From: Eublepharis macularius
Lineage: Eukaryota; Chordata; Lepidosauria; Squamata; Eublepharidae
NCBI RefSeq assembly: GCF_028583425.1
Contig: NC_072797.1
Coordinates: 22,912,001 to 22,976,000, forward strand
Direction: 5' to 3'
DNA length: 64,000 nt
The position numbers and the translations under genes are program-made. The notes beneath the pieces are model-generated. The model saw only the letters and a list, made by a program, of their open reading frames with translations. It was not told the DNA's origin and did no database searches. Positions 21,129 to 54,579 of this stretch are shown piece by piece. The first letter of the stretch is position 1, and every line of letters begins with the position of its first letter.

Positions 21129-24100
21129 ATCCTAAGCAGAGTTACACCCTTCTAAGTCCACTGAAGATGGCACTATACACCATGCTAACATGCAAGGGAA
21201 AATTCCTATCATTTCAAAACTGACAAATGTACTTCGAATGCAGAAGATGCTCAGCACAGCTCTTCCTTTTTCAAAGAGGGAAAACTAATTAACAAATGGG
21301 AGTCGCTAGAGCTGTATCTATACTAACTAGTCTTGCCCCAAAGAAACAGCAAAGTTCAAAATCTGAATCGATTCTTTCCAAAAATACACTTAATCAAAGC
21401 ATCTGAAACTGTTCTTCTTTAATGGCATTATCAGTATTCCATCTTGAAAAGCTGTCATTTCGCAATTACAGAGCAAGCACCGATGATCGGAGAGACATGA
21501 TGTAATAAAGTTCATTTTAATTCCAACTAATAAGTTAAAATATAATTCTATAAATAACACTACAATTTGTATATCCCCTCGTTATATATAAATTACAGTT
21601 ATACCCTGGCAGCAAATATACATCTCACTGTTCATGATTTCATACCCAACACAGCTGACAAAACAATTATTTCTGTTGTTCTTAACAGGATAGCATCAGA
21701 GGAGAAAGTTTGGTGGTATAAACCAAGACTTTGCATTATTACAATGGCTAAGCAAACTGTGTTCTTACAAATTTGTGTCGAAAGCCAAAATCCTGAAACA
21801 AAAAGGTGCTAACGTTTACTAGAAAACTCTTTATGAGTTAAAACAAGCTGGTATGGTAAGCCTCATGAATGCATATGGAATGACAATACAGTGCCTTCAG
21901 ATTGCCACTGCACCACCAACACAGTAGCAAGCTGAATCACAGAAGCGAAAACATCACCAGCACTTCTGTTTTGGTTTTGAAGTTCCACAGTATTGTATAA
22001 GGAAGTAAGACACTGCTAGCAATGTCCGCATCGTGTGATTTCAGTCGCAGGGGATTCAACTCTTACACCTGCAGCCAAGCAGCCCAGTGGTCTCGCGCTG
22101 GAAAATCTCCCAGCAGACACGGTGCCGGCTTCGAGTATGAATAATGCAAGCGATTTTTCCAAAATGCTGTTCCGGTGAGGCCCAGCACGTTGTGATAATG
22201 CCAACGCTCCTCTGCTCATTCTGAAGAACATTCCAAGCCATTTCACGGCAACCAGTTCCAGCAGGAGCTATCTAGGCTTTTATGGAAGTTGTAAGTGCAT
22301 TTCCCATTTATGTTTCATAAAAGGAGAGCTGAGCGTCTAAAGCTGTGATGCAACAATCAGGCCAATATAACTGGAAATCAAGTGAATGTTCAGTAGTCTT
22401 GCCGTAGGCTTATTTTTCTTGTAACAAAATTTTCATCAGTAAAAAGCAGCAAGTTAATAAAATCAAATCTCTATGGGTGATTTTAAAAACTCCTCATAGT
22501 TTTAAAAACCCATACACTTCATTGGTCTCTTAGATATTTCTGAAAGTCACATTTCTACCATTACGGTAATAGAAATGGGCAAGTGTGAACACACAAACAC
22601 TTCTGAATGTTTTTCTGAAGCAGGGGTATGACAAAAAAACTATATAGGAACAGGCACAGATTTCATGAATTCCCCCAATGTGCTAGCTGTTAGTCAACTC
22701 TAGTAAACTACTTGTTATTAAGAAAACATACCTAGACTTCCAACAGTTGTCGCTTGCAAATCCTTTCTAAAATTGCTAGCAATTTTATATCATTATGTCT
22801 TGCTGAGCTAAAGTGTCTAGATTCTTGTCAACTTCACAGAAAGTACATTTTAAAGAGATGATGTCTGCACATAGGACATCCCTGTGGGTCTGATTTCCAA
22901 GAAGTGCATTAATTGGGGTTTAGCACTAGCTCAATCTTACGTTAATTTGGGTACCTATATGAACAGGTACAGGATCTGAATTCTTGCATTCATGACAGCC
23001 CTATCACAAATCCTTGTAAGCCAGATAACGTACTCTTACTAGTCACTTTCAACGTATGAGTTACTTAAATTACACTTCACTGAAGCTACCATGAATCATG
23101 ATGACCCTGATTTTTTCCCAAAATGAAAGCTTAGAAGGCCTCAAGTAAATGTTATAAGAGAGAGACACAGACTTGCTGCTATTCTGTTTCCCTCTGTTGT
23201 TTCTTCTTCTCAATTCTAGGCAGGTACAAGGTGTGTAACACGACACCACTGACCCTTTGCACTGTGTTGCTCTCCTTGGCCACTGATGCAAGGCAGAAGC
23301 AGGGCAACACACCCCGTATGACCGCGTATCTCGCTTGCTGCTTCGCTAGGTATTTTGAGGAACAGTGGGATAAAGGAAGCAGAGACAGCTCTGATTCTCA
23401 CAATGGTAAGACTGCAGTCGTGGGCACAATGTACGCTGCATAAACCCTAAGGAAATCAATGGAAATCAGTCCACGTGTGCAAGAGTGCAATCCTTGCGCT
23501 TAAGCACACAATGCACTCAGTATCACTTTTTTTCCTTAAAACACCCAAGAAATGCGCCATGAATTAAGCTGTTCTGCCTCATACATGAAACATGGCAGAA
23601 GGCATACTCAAGTCCTTATATCTGCTTACCACTATCCGTGGTTTCTTTTTTTAAAAAATTAAACACTGTTGACCTAAGGACAAAATGTACTTTTCTCAAA
23701 TTCACACATTTGCTTTTTGATTTCATCTGACACTTCACTGGGCCTCATAAACACAGCACATGTTTCTACCTACTGCTGCTGAAGATCGTTAAGCAAAATG
23801 TTTTAGCCTGCATTGCTTGCAGATTGATGGTTCTTGACGGTCCAGCTGAGACATGAAGCATTGATTCCCTTCCAGCTAAAAATCCATAATGGCTGTAAAA
23901 AGCACAGGTATCATTAAAACGTGGGTGTCTTATGAGAGGCAATATAATCGTGGTGCTGGCTGGATCATGCTCCAGAAATCCAGTTATTAAAAAGGAAGGC
24001 CAAGTTCCACATGTCACAAGAACTGAACTGTACAGTATTTTCGAAGAGACGAAGTCTGCAGTGAAGGTTTAAGCTTTGTAAACAGACTCACTATGCTTGA

Positions 24101-25225
24101 TTAAGCCAAAAGATTCTCAGCAGCGGCTAAATAAGGTCTTAAAAATAAATGTATGTTATGGGCTTCATTGAACACATGCTAGTGTGTATAAGCATAAAGT
24201 ATAAAACAGTACCAGTAACTGTTTATGATTCTGCTGGGCCTTGGTACCCATGCATGCTAACACCATTCATATGCATATAATGCAGATAGAAATCATTCTC
24301 AGTTCTGGTGGTGACTGACGTGCAGGCATTTCAGATTATACCAAACTGCTTTTGTACAAGTTTATCCTTAAATCTCTCCAGCTCTTCAAGAACTTGAGTC
24401 GAAGACCAGCGTATGACCCAACCAGAGCCCAGCATTCTCAATCACACCTGAAGTTTGTATAGAAGGTTGTCCGCAAACTTTCACTGAAATACAGTACGTT
24501 GATGAACTGCATTGCTGTAGAACGGATGACCCAACTGTATTAGACTATAGATTATCTGCTCAAAAATCAAGTGCCTTAAAAAAAAAAAAGGAAAAGCCAA
24601 ATAATCTTCAAAAGTATAAGAATGACAGCTCAGTCTGAGCTCTACATTAATTTATTTAAAAATGAAACATTAAACTTTAATTTGGAATCCCTGATCCAAT
24701 TCTAAAGCTGTGTGACTTTTCTTTCTTTTTGGCCTTTGACATATTACGCCTGGGCTGCCAGCACATGAGTGAATTCTAGCAAAGGCTTCTAAAGCCTTTC
24801 CGACACATTTCCAATTCAACAGAAGGCGCGCCCAGGACAACACCAACACGAGGGCCAAAGCCCTGGGCTCCCTGCTACTATGCTCCCTACTCAGCACCCT
24901 ATATCTCTGTCCCTTCTTCCCCTACTCCCTTCAATGACAAACCCTTCCTACTAGCCACTGCATCTGCCTATACCTCACACAATTATTGACTCATGACAGC
25001 AGCAACGGAAAGGAGGGGAAAAAACAAGGGAAAGGCACTGTCGAGGTGGTCCCGGTTTCAGAAACCAAAGTTTGGCCCATCACAAATCGGGCAGCTCATT
25101 ACACAAAGTGCATTTCTAAGAAATAAAGTTCCTTCATCCCCACCCTCCATTTCTGAGGGGTTGTTTTGGTTGCAGGATATGTTACCGAAAAAGCAATGGA
25201 GGAGAGACTCAAGAGTTCCACGGGG
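21129..25225 (-). other. LMBRD2: Probable long LMBRD2 3' UTR
   Basis: About 4 kb downstream of the LMBRD2 stop is almost free of recognisable repeats, unlike the flanking DNA, and has no coding exon on either strand. AATAAA occurs on the minus strand at about 24651-24656, and another candidate lies further down at about 19573-19578, beyond an inserted hAT-like element. Low repeat density plus position suggests a long 3' UTR, but I cannot place the cleavage site. The extent is an inference. Confidence 0.4.
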
Positions 25226-46624
<21,399 letters not shown>

Positions 46625-46678
46625 TATTATCCACTGAGTCCAGCCAGGATGTATACTTCCTTTACACGAGTATCATAC
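46625..46678 (-). other. LMBRD2: LMBRD2 5' UTR part of the first coding exon
   Basis: A poly-T tract followed by CTACAG on the minus strand gives a strong acceptor ending at 46679. This implies 54 nt of 5' UTR before the ATG and a separate upstream non-coding exon. Confidence 0.6.
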
Positions 46679-47283
46679 CTGTAGTTTAAAAAAAAAACAT
46701 TTAATTAAATCTTGTGGTTCGTGTTTGGCAATAAACATACTGACCAAATGTTAGGGAAGCCCCAACAAGCAGATCCTCTGCTTCCCTCTCCTCCTCTCCC
46801 CACCCCAGCACAAGACCGTAGCAATTGCTGCTGGATCTATATGATGAAAGGGCTGTGGGATTCATCAACAGAATCTACCCTTTCATACGGCAAACTGCTT
46901 TGTGTCAGATAAGCCCCAGCATATCTGCCGTGTGTTAGATGTCTTACTGTGTCTCTCATGCTAGCTGGATTAATATGCCTGAGAACAAGACCTGACACTT
47001 TGAAAAAGAAAAGAATACAGCTGGACCACGGTGTAAATACAGAGAAAACCAATAAACACCATGCTGTAAACTGGCAATTAACAATGCAAAGTTTACTCTT
47101 ACAATACTTAACACATTAAAATAAGGCGTGTACAGGCAGATATACAATCAAATGAAAGTCATTCTCAATATACAGGAAACTTTCTTCCCACTTTGAAAAA
47201 GAGTCAGTTTTAAAAACTGTGATATGACAACAGACTGCAGTTCAAAGCCAAATTCCCATCTAGGCTTGCCTCAGCTAACTCAG

Positions 47284-47483
47284 AGCAATGCTACAAGTGA
47301 CGCCTGACACAGGTTGGACACTTGTCAGCTTCCCTCAAGCTTTGATGGGAAATGTAGGCGTCCTGGTTTTACAGCTTGGCTCTCCATTACAGCTGCAAGA
47401 CCAGGATGCCTCCATTTCCCATCAAAACTTGAGGGAAGCTGACAAGTGTCCAACCTGTGTCAGGCGTCACTTATAGCTTGGCT
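47284..47483. mobile_element. CTSAG-flanked inverted-repeat element, copy 2
   Basis: About 200 bp, flanked by CTCAG (47279-47283, 47484-47488). Arms of about 75 bp (CTACAAGTGACGCCTGACAC inward). Only a handful of differences from 56100-56299. Confidence 0.87.
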
Positions 47484-48229
47484 CTCAGGGTGTCCTTGTC
47501 TGTCTTTTCACATTTCCTATTTTCTTGCTTTGTCCAGCAACACACTGTATAAGTGCAGTGGTTTATAAGGTTAATAACTATTTGACTCCCATCTATAACA
47601 TGCAAAGCAGCTCTTAAGTGTTTCAGATAAGCCTCACTAATAGGCACCCCAGCCTCAGACCACAGATATATGACATTATGTATGTGTAAAAATAACAACG
47701 CTTAGCTCAAAGTGCTTCCTGTGCATTTCTGGGAAGTTAAGATATTTTTAAGTGTATTGCATTTTATCTACCTAGTTGTGCATTTCTTTGCCATGAAAAT
47801 GAATTGGTGAAAGACTATTCACTTTAGAAAGAGAGACAGAGAAATACATTATTTAACATCTTAGCAACGAGTACGTTTGTCACTTAGGAACACAACTTCT
47901 TTTGTTTATACACTCCAGGGCTCAACAGATCTGAGGCACCAGGTCATCACAGGGCCCAGCAATTTCACTGTGATGTCTAGTACTTCCGGCAATGACTTTA
48001 TTGTCTGTAATCCTCAAAAGAAGTTCAAACGTCTTTTCACATCACAGTAAGTTTTACTGTACGACGCAGAAATATATGTGCACGAAAGTTTTCTCATTGC
48101 TTGTTTAAATGTTAACTTTATATCATTCAATGCGGGTAGATGAATTCATTAGGTCTTGTAGTAACAAAATTAGAAATACAAAATAAAATACAAAAACCTG
48201 AAAGCTGGAAAATTAATCTGGCTCCTAAA

Positions 48230-48490
48230 TGTTTGGGCTCACTCCTAAGTCTCAGTGAGAAAGGCAGGCTATAAACAATGGTAACAACAAAACCACAAAA
48301 ATATGTATTTCCATTCTGCTGTTCATTCAAGGAACTCAGTCCTACACCATGGCTCCCTTGTCACTCACTTTATCTTCACAACCACCTTGCACAGTAGGTT
48401 AGGTGGAGATACAGCGACTGACTCAAGATCCCGCACGAATTTCCTGGCTGAGCAGGAACTGGACCTTCGGTCTCCTTGACCTATCCAACA
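48230..48490. repeat. LINE tail (+) followed by a SINE fragment (-)
   Basis: GTCTCAGTGAGAAAGGCAGG then CTATAAAC marks the L2/CR1-type tail; GTAGGTTAGGTGGAGATACA and nearby blocks are a reversed tRNA-derived SINE. Confidence 0.5.
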
Positions 48491-49004
48491 TTCTAAGAGT
48501 AAGCAAACCTAAAGAGGGGCTTAACTACACCATTTTAAAACCTTTGCAAATAAAAACTCAATTAAAATTGTTTCTTTTGTGAGATGTCCTCTGTTAGTTA
48601 TATTTATAGCTCACTCAGTTTGGGAGAGAGGCTTTATTATTTTAGAAAACAGACCAGAACCTCCCTTTTAGGTTAATCCAGAACATAAAGCAACACAACT
48701 CCTTTATGTGTTGCGGTCAAAACTGGCTTGCTGTGGCATGTGTGGGGGCTGCTGTAAGAAGAATCACATTGAAATTACTTACGCAGGTCCCTCAATTGTG
48801 ATCTTAGTGTACAAAGAGTTTTAATACAGTCTTTCCCTATGTTGCCTTCCTAGATCATGAATAATCATATTTTACAAATAAGGAATTGATTTAGAAAGTG
48901 AATCATTCTCCAAGGGCATTATCGGTTCATGGCTTTAACCCTAACCTTCCTTCTAGTAGCAAAAATGTTTGAAACATACGATCAGCTTATTTTTATCCTT
49001 GTTC

Positions 49005-49210
49005 TGTTTCATATATACCCCGCCTTTCTTTCCAATGGGGACCCAAAACAGATGACAACAATTCCCCCATCTCCATTTTATCCCCACAACAACCTTGTGA
49101 GGTATGCTGGACTGAGTGTGTGTGACTGGCCCAAGGTCACCCAGCAAACTTCCATGGCAGAGAGGAGATTCAAATGTGAGTCTCCAACACTACACCAAAC
49201 TGGTTTGCAT
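49005..49210 (-). mobile_element. tRNA-derived SINE
   Basis: Reversed 11899 family: ATATACCCCGCCTTTCTTTC, AATGGGGACCCAAAACAG, AAGGTCACCCAGCAAAC. Confidence 0.78.
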
Positions 49211-49317
49211 TCTACCTCTACAATCAGCTAAAGTTGGGCTTGATTTAAGAGTGATGTTGGTGTGAGAAAAGCAGCGTTATACTTTTATTTTAAATAAAAT
49301 AATGGACGCCATGAGCA

Positions 49318-49485
49318 AGATTTGAATCCAGTAGCACTTAAAGAACAGCAAGATTTCCAAGGTATAAGCCTTTGAGAGTCAAGTTCCCTTTGTATGCTGT
49401 GATGAAGAGAGCTTTGACTCTTGAAAGCTTATACCCTGGAAATCTTGTTGGTCATTAAGGTGCAAACAGACTCGAATCTTCCTCT
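49318..49485. mobile_element. Fold-back copy of the 'AGTAGCACC' repeat
   Basis: Left arm (GATTTGAATCCAGTAGCACT, AGCAAGATTTCC, TTTGAGAGTCAA) pairs with a right arm (TTGACTCTTGAAAGC, GGAAATCTTGTTGG, AGACTCGAATC); arms about 65 bp, loop about 35 bp. Confidence 0.7.
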
Positions 49486-49892
49486 TCTACTGCAGACCGA
49501 CACAGCTACCCACCTGATATCAATTCAAAGAAGCTCTCTGTTTGCTCTGCTGGCAAAAGATCTTATGTCTGACCTATAATATTTCAGAGTATCGCAGGAG
49601 ACAAGTGTCTCTCCTAGAGTTTGTCCAGTACAGACCTAATGGGTGATTCTGCTGATGAGTTCAGCTAAGGAGATTAATTCTCCTAGAGCTGAGCTCTCTA
49701 TAAATCCTTCAACTGGGTGTAAATTAGATAATCGTCACAGTCGGATTCAGTATAAGGCAACTTCACATTCCCATGAAATGCTGAGCAAGTGCAAAGGGTG
49801 GCATCTTTGGCTTCAGGCATCATCAAGCCTCGGAGCCTTCTTCCAGCAGAAGAGGCTCTTCCGCTACAGGAAGGCTCTTTTGCACTTAGGAT

Positions 49893-50188
49893 AAAGGTAA
49901 AGGGTCCCCTGTGCAAGCACCGAGTCATTACTGACCCATGGGGAACGTCGCATCATGACGTTTTCTTGGCAGACTTTTTATGGGGTGGTTTGCCATTGCC
50001 TTCCCCAGTCATCTACACTTTACCCCCAGGAACCTGGGTACTCATTTTACCAGCCTCGGAAGGATGGAAGGCTGAGTCAACCTTGAGCCGGCTACTTGAA
50101 CCCAGCTTCCGCCAGGATCGAACTCAGGTCATGAGCAGAGCTTGGGCTGCAGTACTGCAGCTTACCACTCTGCGCCACGGGGCATTTA
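49893..50188 (-). mobile_element. Sauria-type tRNA-derived SINE
   Basis: Minus strand starts GCCCCGTGGCGCAGAGTGGT (tRNA-like head, A box), has GAGTTCGATCC (B box), and ends with a BovB-like tail GGGTCAGTAATGACTCGGTG, then TTTACCTTT. Flanked by (CA)(C/T)TTAGGATA on both sides, a target duplication of at least 8 bp. Confidence 0.88.
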
Positions 50189-50636
50189 GGATACAACCCA
50201 ATTAATCATTTGTAATTTATCCTTAACTTTCACCACATCAAAACATTTTTATAGACATTCACCTCAAGAATGTTGTCATTTCCATTACAAGATTTTTCTG
50301 AAAACCTGTGTTGTAATACGCTTCGCAGAAGGGAGTGTTCCCTTACTCCTTCACTTTACTCTGTAAGTTCTGATTATCAAAGACAATCTTCTTCTCAAAT
50401 GGTTGTACTGGACCTTCAGTTCAATCAGATTTCAAGACAACTGTTTGATGCTGGTGAAATAATAACTGCGCATTAAGAAATCCTAGGTTGATTCCTTCTG
50501 CGTGTAGCAATTTAGATTGCTAAAAATTACCGACTGGGAAAACAAATTTGAAAACATACAGCATCACCAAAAGTGCTATACATGCCACATTCTTCTACAT
50601 CTGAGCCCCGAGATAGTAAACAGGAGTATATTTATT

Positions 50637-50730
50637 TACAGTACAACCCTGAACAGAATTATAGCCTCCAAGGCTGTTGAAGTCAAAGGGCTTAGAAGGG
50701 TGTAACTCTGCTTAAGATTGCACCGCAACG
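50637..50730. mobile_element. 90-bp palindromic MITE
   Basis: ACAGTACAACCCTGAACAGA ... AACTCTGCTTAAGATTGCAC with GAAGTCAAAGGGCTTAGA in the centre. Confidence 0.7.
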
Positions 50731-52264
50731 TACCCGGCAATTCCAAGTACACATAATCAAGCATATAACAAGCAGGGTGGGAGGCGATTGAAAAAGCAGC
50801 ACAGACAAGAGGCGAGGAACGATCTGTGCCTGCACTTTTTCACTTTAAACTCCTTTTTAAAGCAATCTTTTCTTCTAGCATGGACTACTGCGGGTCAACA
50901 AAAAGGAGGACTTCGGTGGGTGGTGAGGGCAGGAAGAATACACCTCCATTCTCGAACTCCTTTAATTCAACACTCACTACATTATGAAGTGGGCAACTGG
51001 ATTCTGCTTATAGTCAGCCACCATCAAATCTTGTTTGGCCTTCAAAAATAGTCTAAATTTCAAAATTAAGGACCTACAGAGGTACTGAAAAAGTGGGGAA
51101 AAATTGATCAAAATAATGCAAGTACAAGGCAATGCCCACTGAGAAACAATCAGAGGCATATCATTTTAAACATGCAGCTCAACAAAACACTATGAACTTC
51201 ATTCAGATCAATAACTGGGCATTCAGGAGTATGCAGACTGAGCACACAATGTTTTCACCTGTCACAGCACAAATGACAATTATAGAAATGAAACAGTTTG
51301 TTCTTTAAAGATAGAACTGGCCTGAAAAACAGATGTGTACTTTTACTACACAGTTTTCACAGCATAAAAAATAGTCAAGATTCCAAACCTTGGCCAATGA
51401 AGGACTTAAAAAAACGTTATTAAAATTAAACATCCTAACTAAAATGTATGGACGGAGAAACTAAATGTTTCTCTTTTGCATCCCAAATTAGAACCATATA
51501 AAGATGCGTAGGTTAAAGCCTATTCAGCACTATAATTTCTATTCCAAAGCAACGCTGTGAAAGAGAGCCATAATATTAAAAACACGTTACAGTGACATGT
51601 GCAAAATTGCTAAATCTGATCATGTGATTAACTTTACTAGTTCTTTTTTCTTTTAGATTTCCAAGAGGTCACATTAGAAACTGTTAATTCCATGGCATAG
51701 GCTGTGGAACAAAAGGTCATACATGCTCATTTTAGATATACTTTCCCCACATGTTAGCCTTACAAAGTTCTTCCCACCTCAAGAGGAAATAAAGTGTGGA
51801 AGTAAATTATATGTATACTATTCCCCCTCCCCAGATTTTGTCAAAATCTCAAAGCATTCTTTAATGCAGGGATATTCTAAGGGTCTTTCCCCATTGGGGA
51901 AACCTTTGAAATAACTTGCCCCGCTCCCCAACAGTATGAAGAAGTTAAAATTCTACCAACTCATATGGTGTGTAGAGAACCAACTTTCAAGCTGAATCTA
52001 CACATCCAGGAACACAAGATTGCATAATAGTGACCTGGTTGAGCTGATTTTGGTGTTGTTTATGGCTTACTATCTTGGACTCACTGTAAGGCGAAGCAGG
52101 TGTTCTAGAGAATTAAAAATGGCTCCCCTATTAAAAAGAAAACCCTTGTTTGTTCACTACTATGTTAGCTTTCAACTTGTGAAGGTTTTTTTAAAAAAAG
52201 AACTTAAGTCTGATCCCCCAACAGCAACAAATGGTAAATATAGTCCATGCCACCACATTAGAAC
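50731..52264. other. Presumed LMBRD2 5'-UTR intron, no recognised element
   Basis: AT-rich sequence without exon-like ORFs or named repeats. Confidence 0.45.
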
Positions 52265-52490
52265 TCTTTCAGCACAGTGGTTAAGTGGTTCGGCTGCAAA
52301 GAAGCACGCTACTGGTTCGAATCCCACTACTGCCAGGAGCTCAGTAGGTGGCCTTGGGTAAGCCACTCCTCTCAGCCCCAGCTCCCCAGCTGTATTGTGG
52401 GGATAATAACAACACTAATTTGTTCACTCCTCTGGGTAAGGCATTAATCTGTTTAGAAGAGCGGTATATAAGTGCAGTTATTATTATTAT
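52265..52490 (+). mobile_element. tRNA-derived SINE (third family)
   Basis: CAGTGGTTAAGTGGTTCGGC (A box), CTGGTTCGAATCCCACTACT (B box), GTATTGTGGGGATAATAAC, then GCGGTATATAAGTGCAG and (TTA)n. Confidence 0.8.
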
Positions 52491-52899
52491 TTCATCCTTC
52501 TGAATGGGCTGAACATGGAGTAAAATACAAGGCCTGATTCACACAGTTAAGAAAATAATGGAGTTGAATGGCCTGAATTTAGGCTGCCAGTGATGGCTTC
52601 AATCTTTGAATGAATTTTAAAAACTCTATGTAAATGGCAGGCTAACAGAGGAAACTATTTGCTTATTGTACTGCCTTTTTATTGCAAGCAGCTTTTTTAA
52701 AAAAATATTTATTTTTTGGTTTTGAATGCAGGTTCATCATAAACGGTTGTTGCTATTATTAACAACAGCTTCTTTTATAGCCCACCTTTCTCACCGAGAC
52801 TAGAAGATGTCAAACATGAAAACACTTCAGATAGGCCTAAACTCTGACATACAGAGAGCATTAGATTGAATTCTGGCTGGGATATAAAGGCTCAGGAAA

Positions 52900-53005
52900 C
52901 TCCATTCCTACTCGTGTCTGAAGAAAGGAGCGCCGACTCTCAAAAGCTCATACTCTGGAAATCTAGTGAGTCTCTAAGCTGCCACTGGACTCAGATCCTG
53001 CTGTT
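52900..53005 (-). repeat. 'AGTAGCACC' repeat, copy 4
   Basis: Reversed: GTCTGAAGAAAGGAGCGCCG, CTCTCAAAAGCTCATACTCT, GCCACTGGACTCAGATCCTG. Confidence 0.5.
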
Positions 53006-53274
53006 CTACAAAACTAGTGTGAAAAAGGGAAAAGCAAAAACAGTCAGAACAATTCTTACCGTACATCCAACATGCATTTTCACCCACAAACTGTGTTCAC
53101 GAAAAAATTGTAGGCATCGCCTTAGTCAGCACAGGAATGGCATCCCAAAAATGTTGTCCTTAGCACTTTGAAGGGAGAGCCACAGCAGTTGTCCTCTTCC
53201 CTTTGATGTGGCACTGTTTGAAAACGGCATTCCATTCTGCCACCTCATTCCTCCTGCACTCCTGAACCAGAATT

Positions 53275-53757
53275 TAGGGTTGCCAGCCTCCAGAATTAGA
53301 ACTCATCTCCAGGCCACAGAGATCAATTCTCCTGGAGAAAATGGCTGCTTTGGAGGGTGTGATCTATGACATTATACCCCGCTGAAATCCCTCTCCAAGT
53401 TCCAGCAACCAAATCTCCAGGTTGTTGCGGATTTTCCAGGCTGTATAGCCGTGGTCTTGGCATTGTAGTTCCTGACATTTCGCCAGCAGCTGTGGCTGGC
53501 GTCTTCAGAGGTGTAGCACCAAAAGACCGAGATCTCTCAGTCTTTTGGTGTGACACTGAGAGATCTCTGTCTTTTGGTGCTACACCTCTGAAGATGCCAG
53601 CTACAGCTGCTGGCGAAACGTCAGGAACTACAATGCCAAGACCACGGCCATACAGCCCGGAAAATCCACAACAACCATTGTTCTCCGGCCATGAAAGCCT
53701 TTGACAATATATCAAATCTCCAGGAATTTCCCAACCTGGAGGTGACAACCCTGCCTG
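53275..53757. mobile_element. TAGGGTTGCCA-type MITE interrupted by a fold-back element
   Basis: Left part 53275-53422 and right part 53713-53757 together match the 16254 copy. The intervening 53423-53712 is a later insertion. Confidence 0.85.
53423..53712. mobile_element. Fold-back element inserted in the MITE
   Basis: Inverted arms of about 105 bp (TTGTTGCGGATTTTCCAGGC ... complement CCGGAAAATCCACAACAA), then an asymmetric 36-bp tail ending ACAATATAT. The host sequence CAAATCTCCAGG is duplicated at 53411-53422 and 53713-53724. The two arms give near-identical spurious ORFs on opposite strands. Confidence 0.88.
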
Positions 53758-53853
53758 AGGTGGTAAAATGGAGTGCCATGTTTCAGGCTACAGGTTAAGG
53801 GATCCCGTTTATGGGGACGGCTGGGCTACCCCTAGCGCAACAGCCTAGCCCCC

Positions 53854-54030
53854 TAGGGATGTTAACCTCCAGGTGAGGCCTGGAGATCTGCCAGAATGGC
53901 AACTGATCCCCATTCTACACAGACCCTCTGAAGGAAATGGCTGCTTAGGAGGGTGGACTCCACAGCATTATACCCCGCTGAGGTCCCTCCTCCAACCTCA
54001 CCTTCAAATCTTCAGGAGTTTCTCAAGCAA
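53854..54030. mobile_element. TAGGGTTGCCA-type MITE
   Basis: TAGGGATGTTAACCTCCAGG to CAAGCAACCCTA; CATTATACCCCGCTGAGGTC inside matches the other copies. It sits just outside the CpG-rich promoter. Confidence 0.75.
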
Positions 54031-54215
54031 CCCTAATCCCTCCACCTCACCCCAGCTGCATTTGCTATGAGGAAGCCGAAGGAAGAGCAGAGCCGTCCAC
54101 CGCGTTTGGCGGCCCCTTTCAGACCCAGCAGCAGAGGAGAACCCGAACCCACCAGGGTGGGCGGCGGCCAGTCCGGAGGCGAAACGAGAAGGGTGGAGAG
54201 GCGCCCTGGACTCAC

Positions 54216-54420
54216 CCGGGCCCGGCCGAGCTCCATTTTCAGTCAGCGGCGCCCTGGTTTGTTTTCACCTCCTCCAAGCGAGTCGGCGGCTCCTCTGCGG
54301 GGCCCCCTGCAAGGGCTTCAGGCCAAGGCCCGACTCCACATAGGAACAGCCAAGCCGGCGACCAACCGAGCCGCGTCTGACATTTCCTGCTTCGCCCACT
54401 CGCTTGCCGTCATGACTTGT
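54216..54420 (-). other. LMBRD2: Candidate LMBRD2 non-coding first exon
   Basis: Within the CpG-rich region, the minus strand has a strong donor CCCGG|GTGAGTCC, with the exon ending at 54216. It lies upstream of LMBRD2 and head-to-head with SKP2 exon 1, as in human. The right-hand limit (transcription start) is a guess. The implied intron to 46678 is about 7.5 kb. Confidence 0.4.
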
Positions 54421-54484
54421 CCTCCTGGGGAAGCCTGGGTAAAGGGGAAAAAATGGGAGGACTTTTTTTTCTTCATTGCATTGG

Positions 54485-54509
54485 ACTACAACACCCAGAA
54501 GCCCCTGCG
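54485..54509 (+). promoter_or_regulatory. ZNF143/THAP11-type motif 1
   Basis: ACTACAACACCCAGAAG followed by CCCCTGCG. Differs by one base from the ACTACAAYTCCCAGMA-type consensus core. Confidence 0.65.
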
Positions 54510-54554
54510 AGACAGCCGCATCGGGCCCTGCGCATGCCCCGGCTTTCCTGCGGC

Positions 54555-54579
54555 ACTACAACTCCCAGGATTCACTGCG
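54555..54579 (+). promoter_or_regulatory. ZNF143/THAP11-type motif 2
   Basis: ACTACAACTCCCAGGA followed by TTCACTGCG, close to the full SBS consensus. It lies 145-169 bp upstream of the SKP2 ATG. Confidence 0.7.

Noticed and set aside
53323-53748. Two similar 112-141-aa ORFs on opposite strands containing PAAVAG(V/I)FRGVAPKDRDL
   Set aside because: They are the two arms of a fold-back element read from each strand, not a conserved protein.
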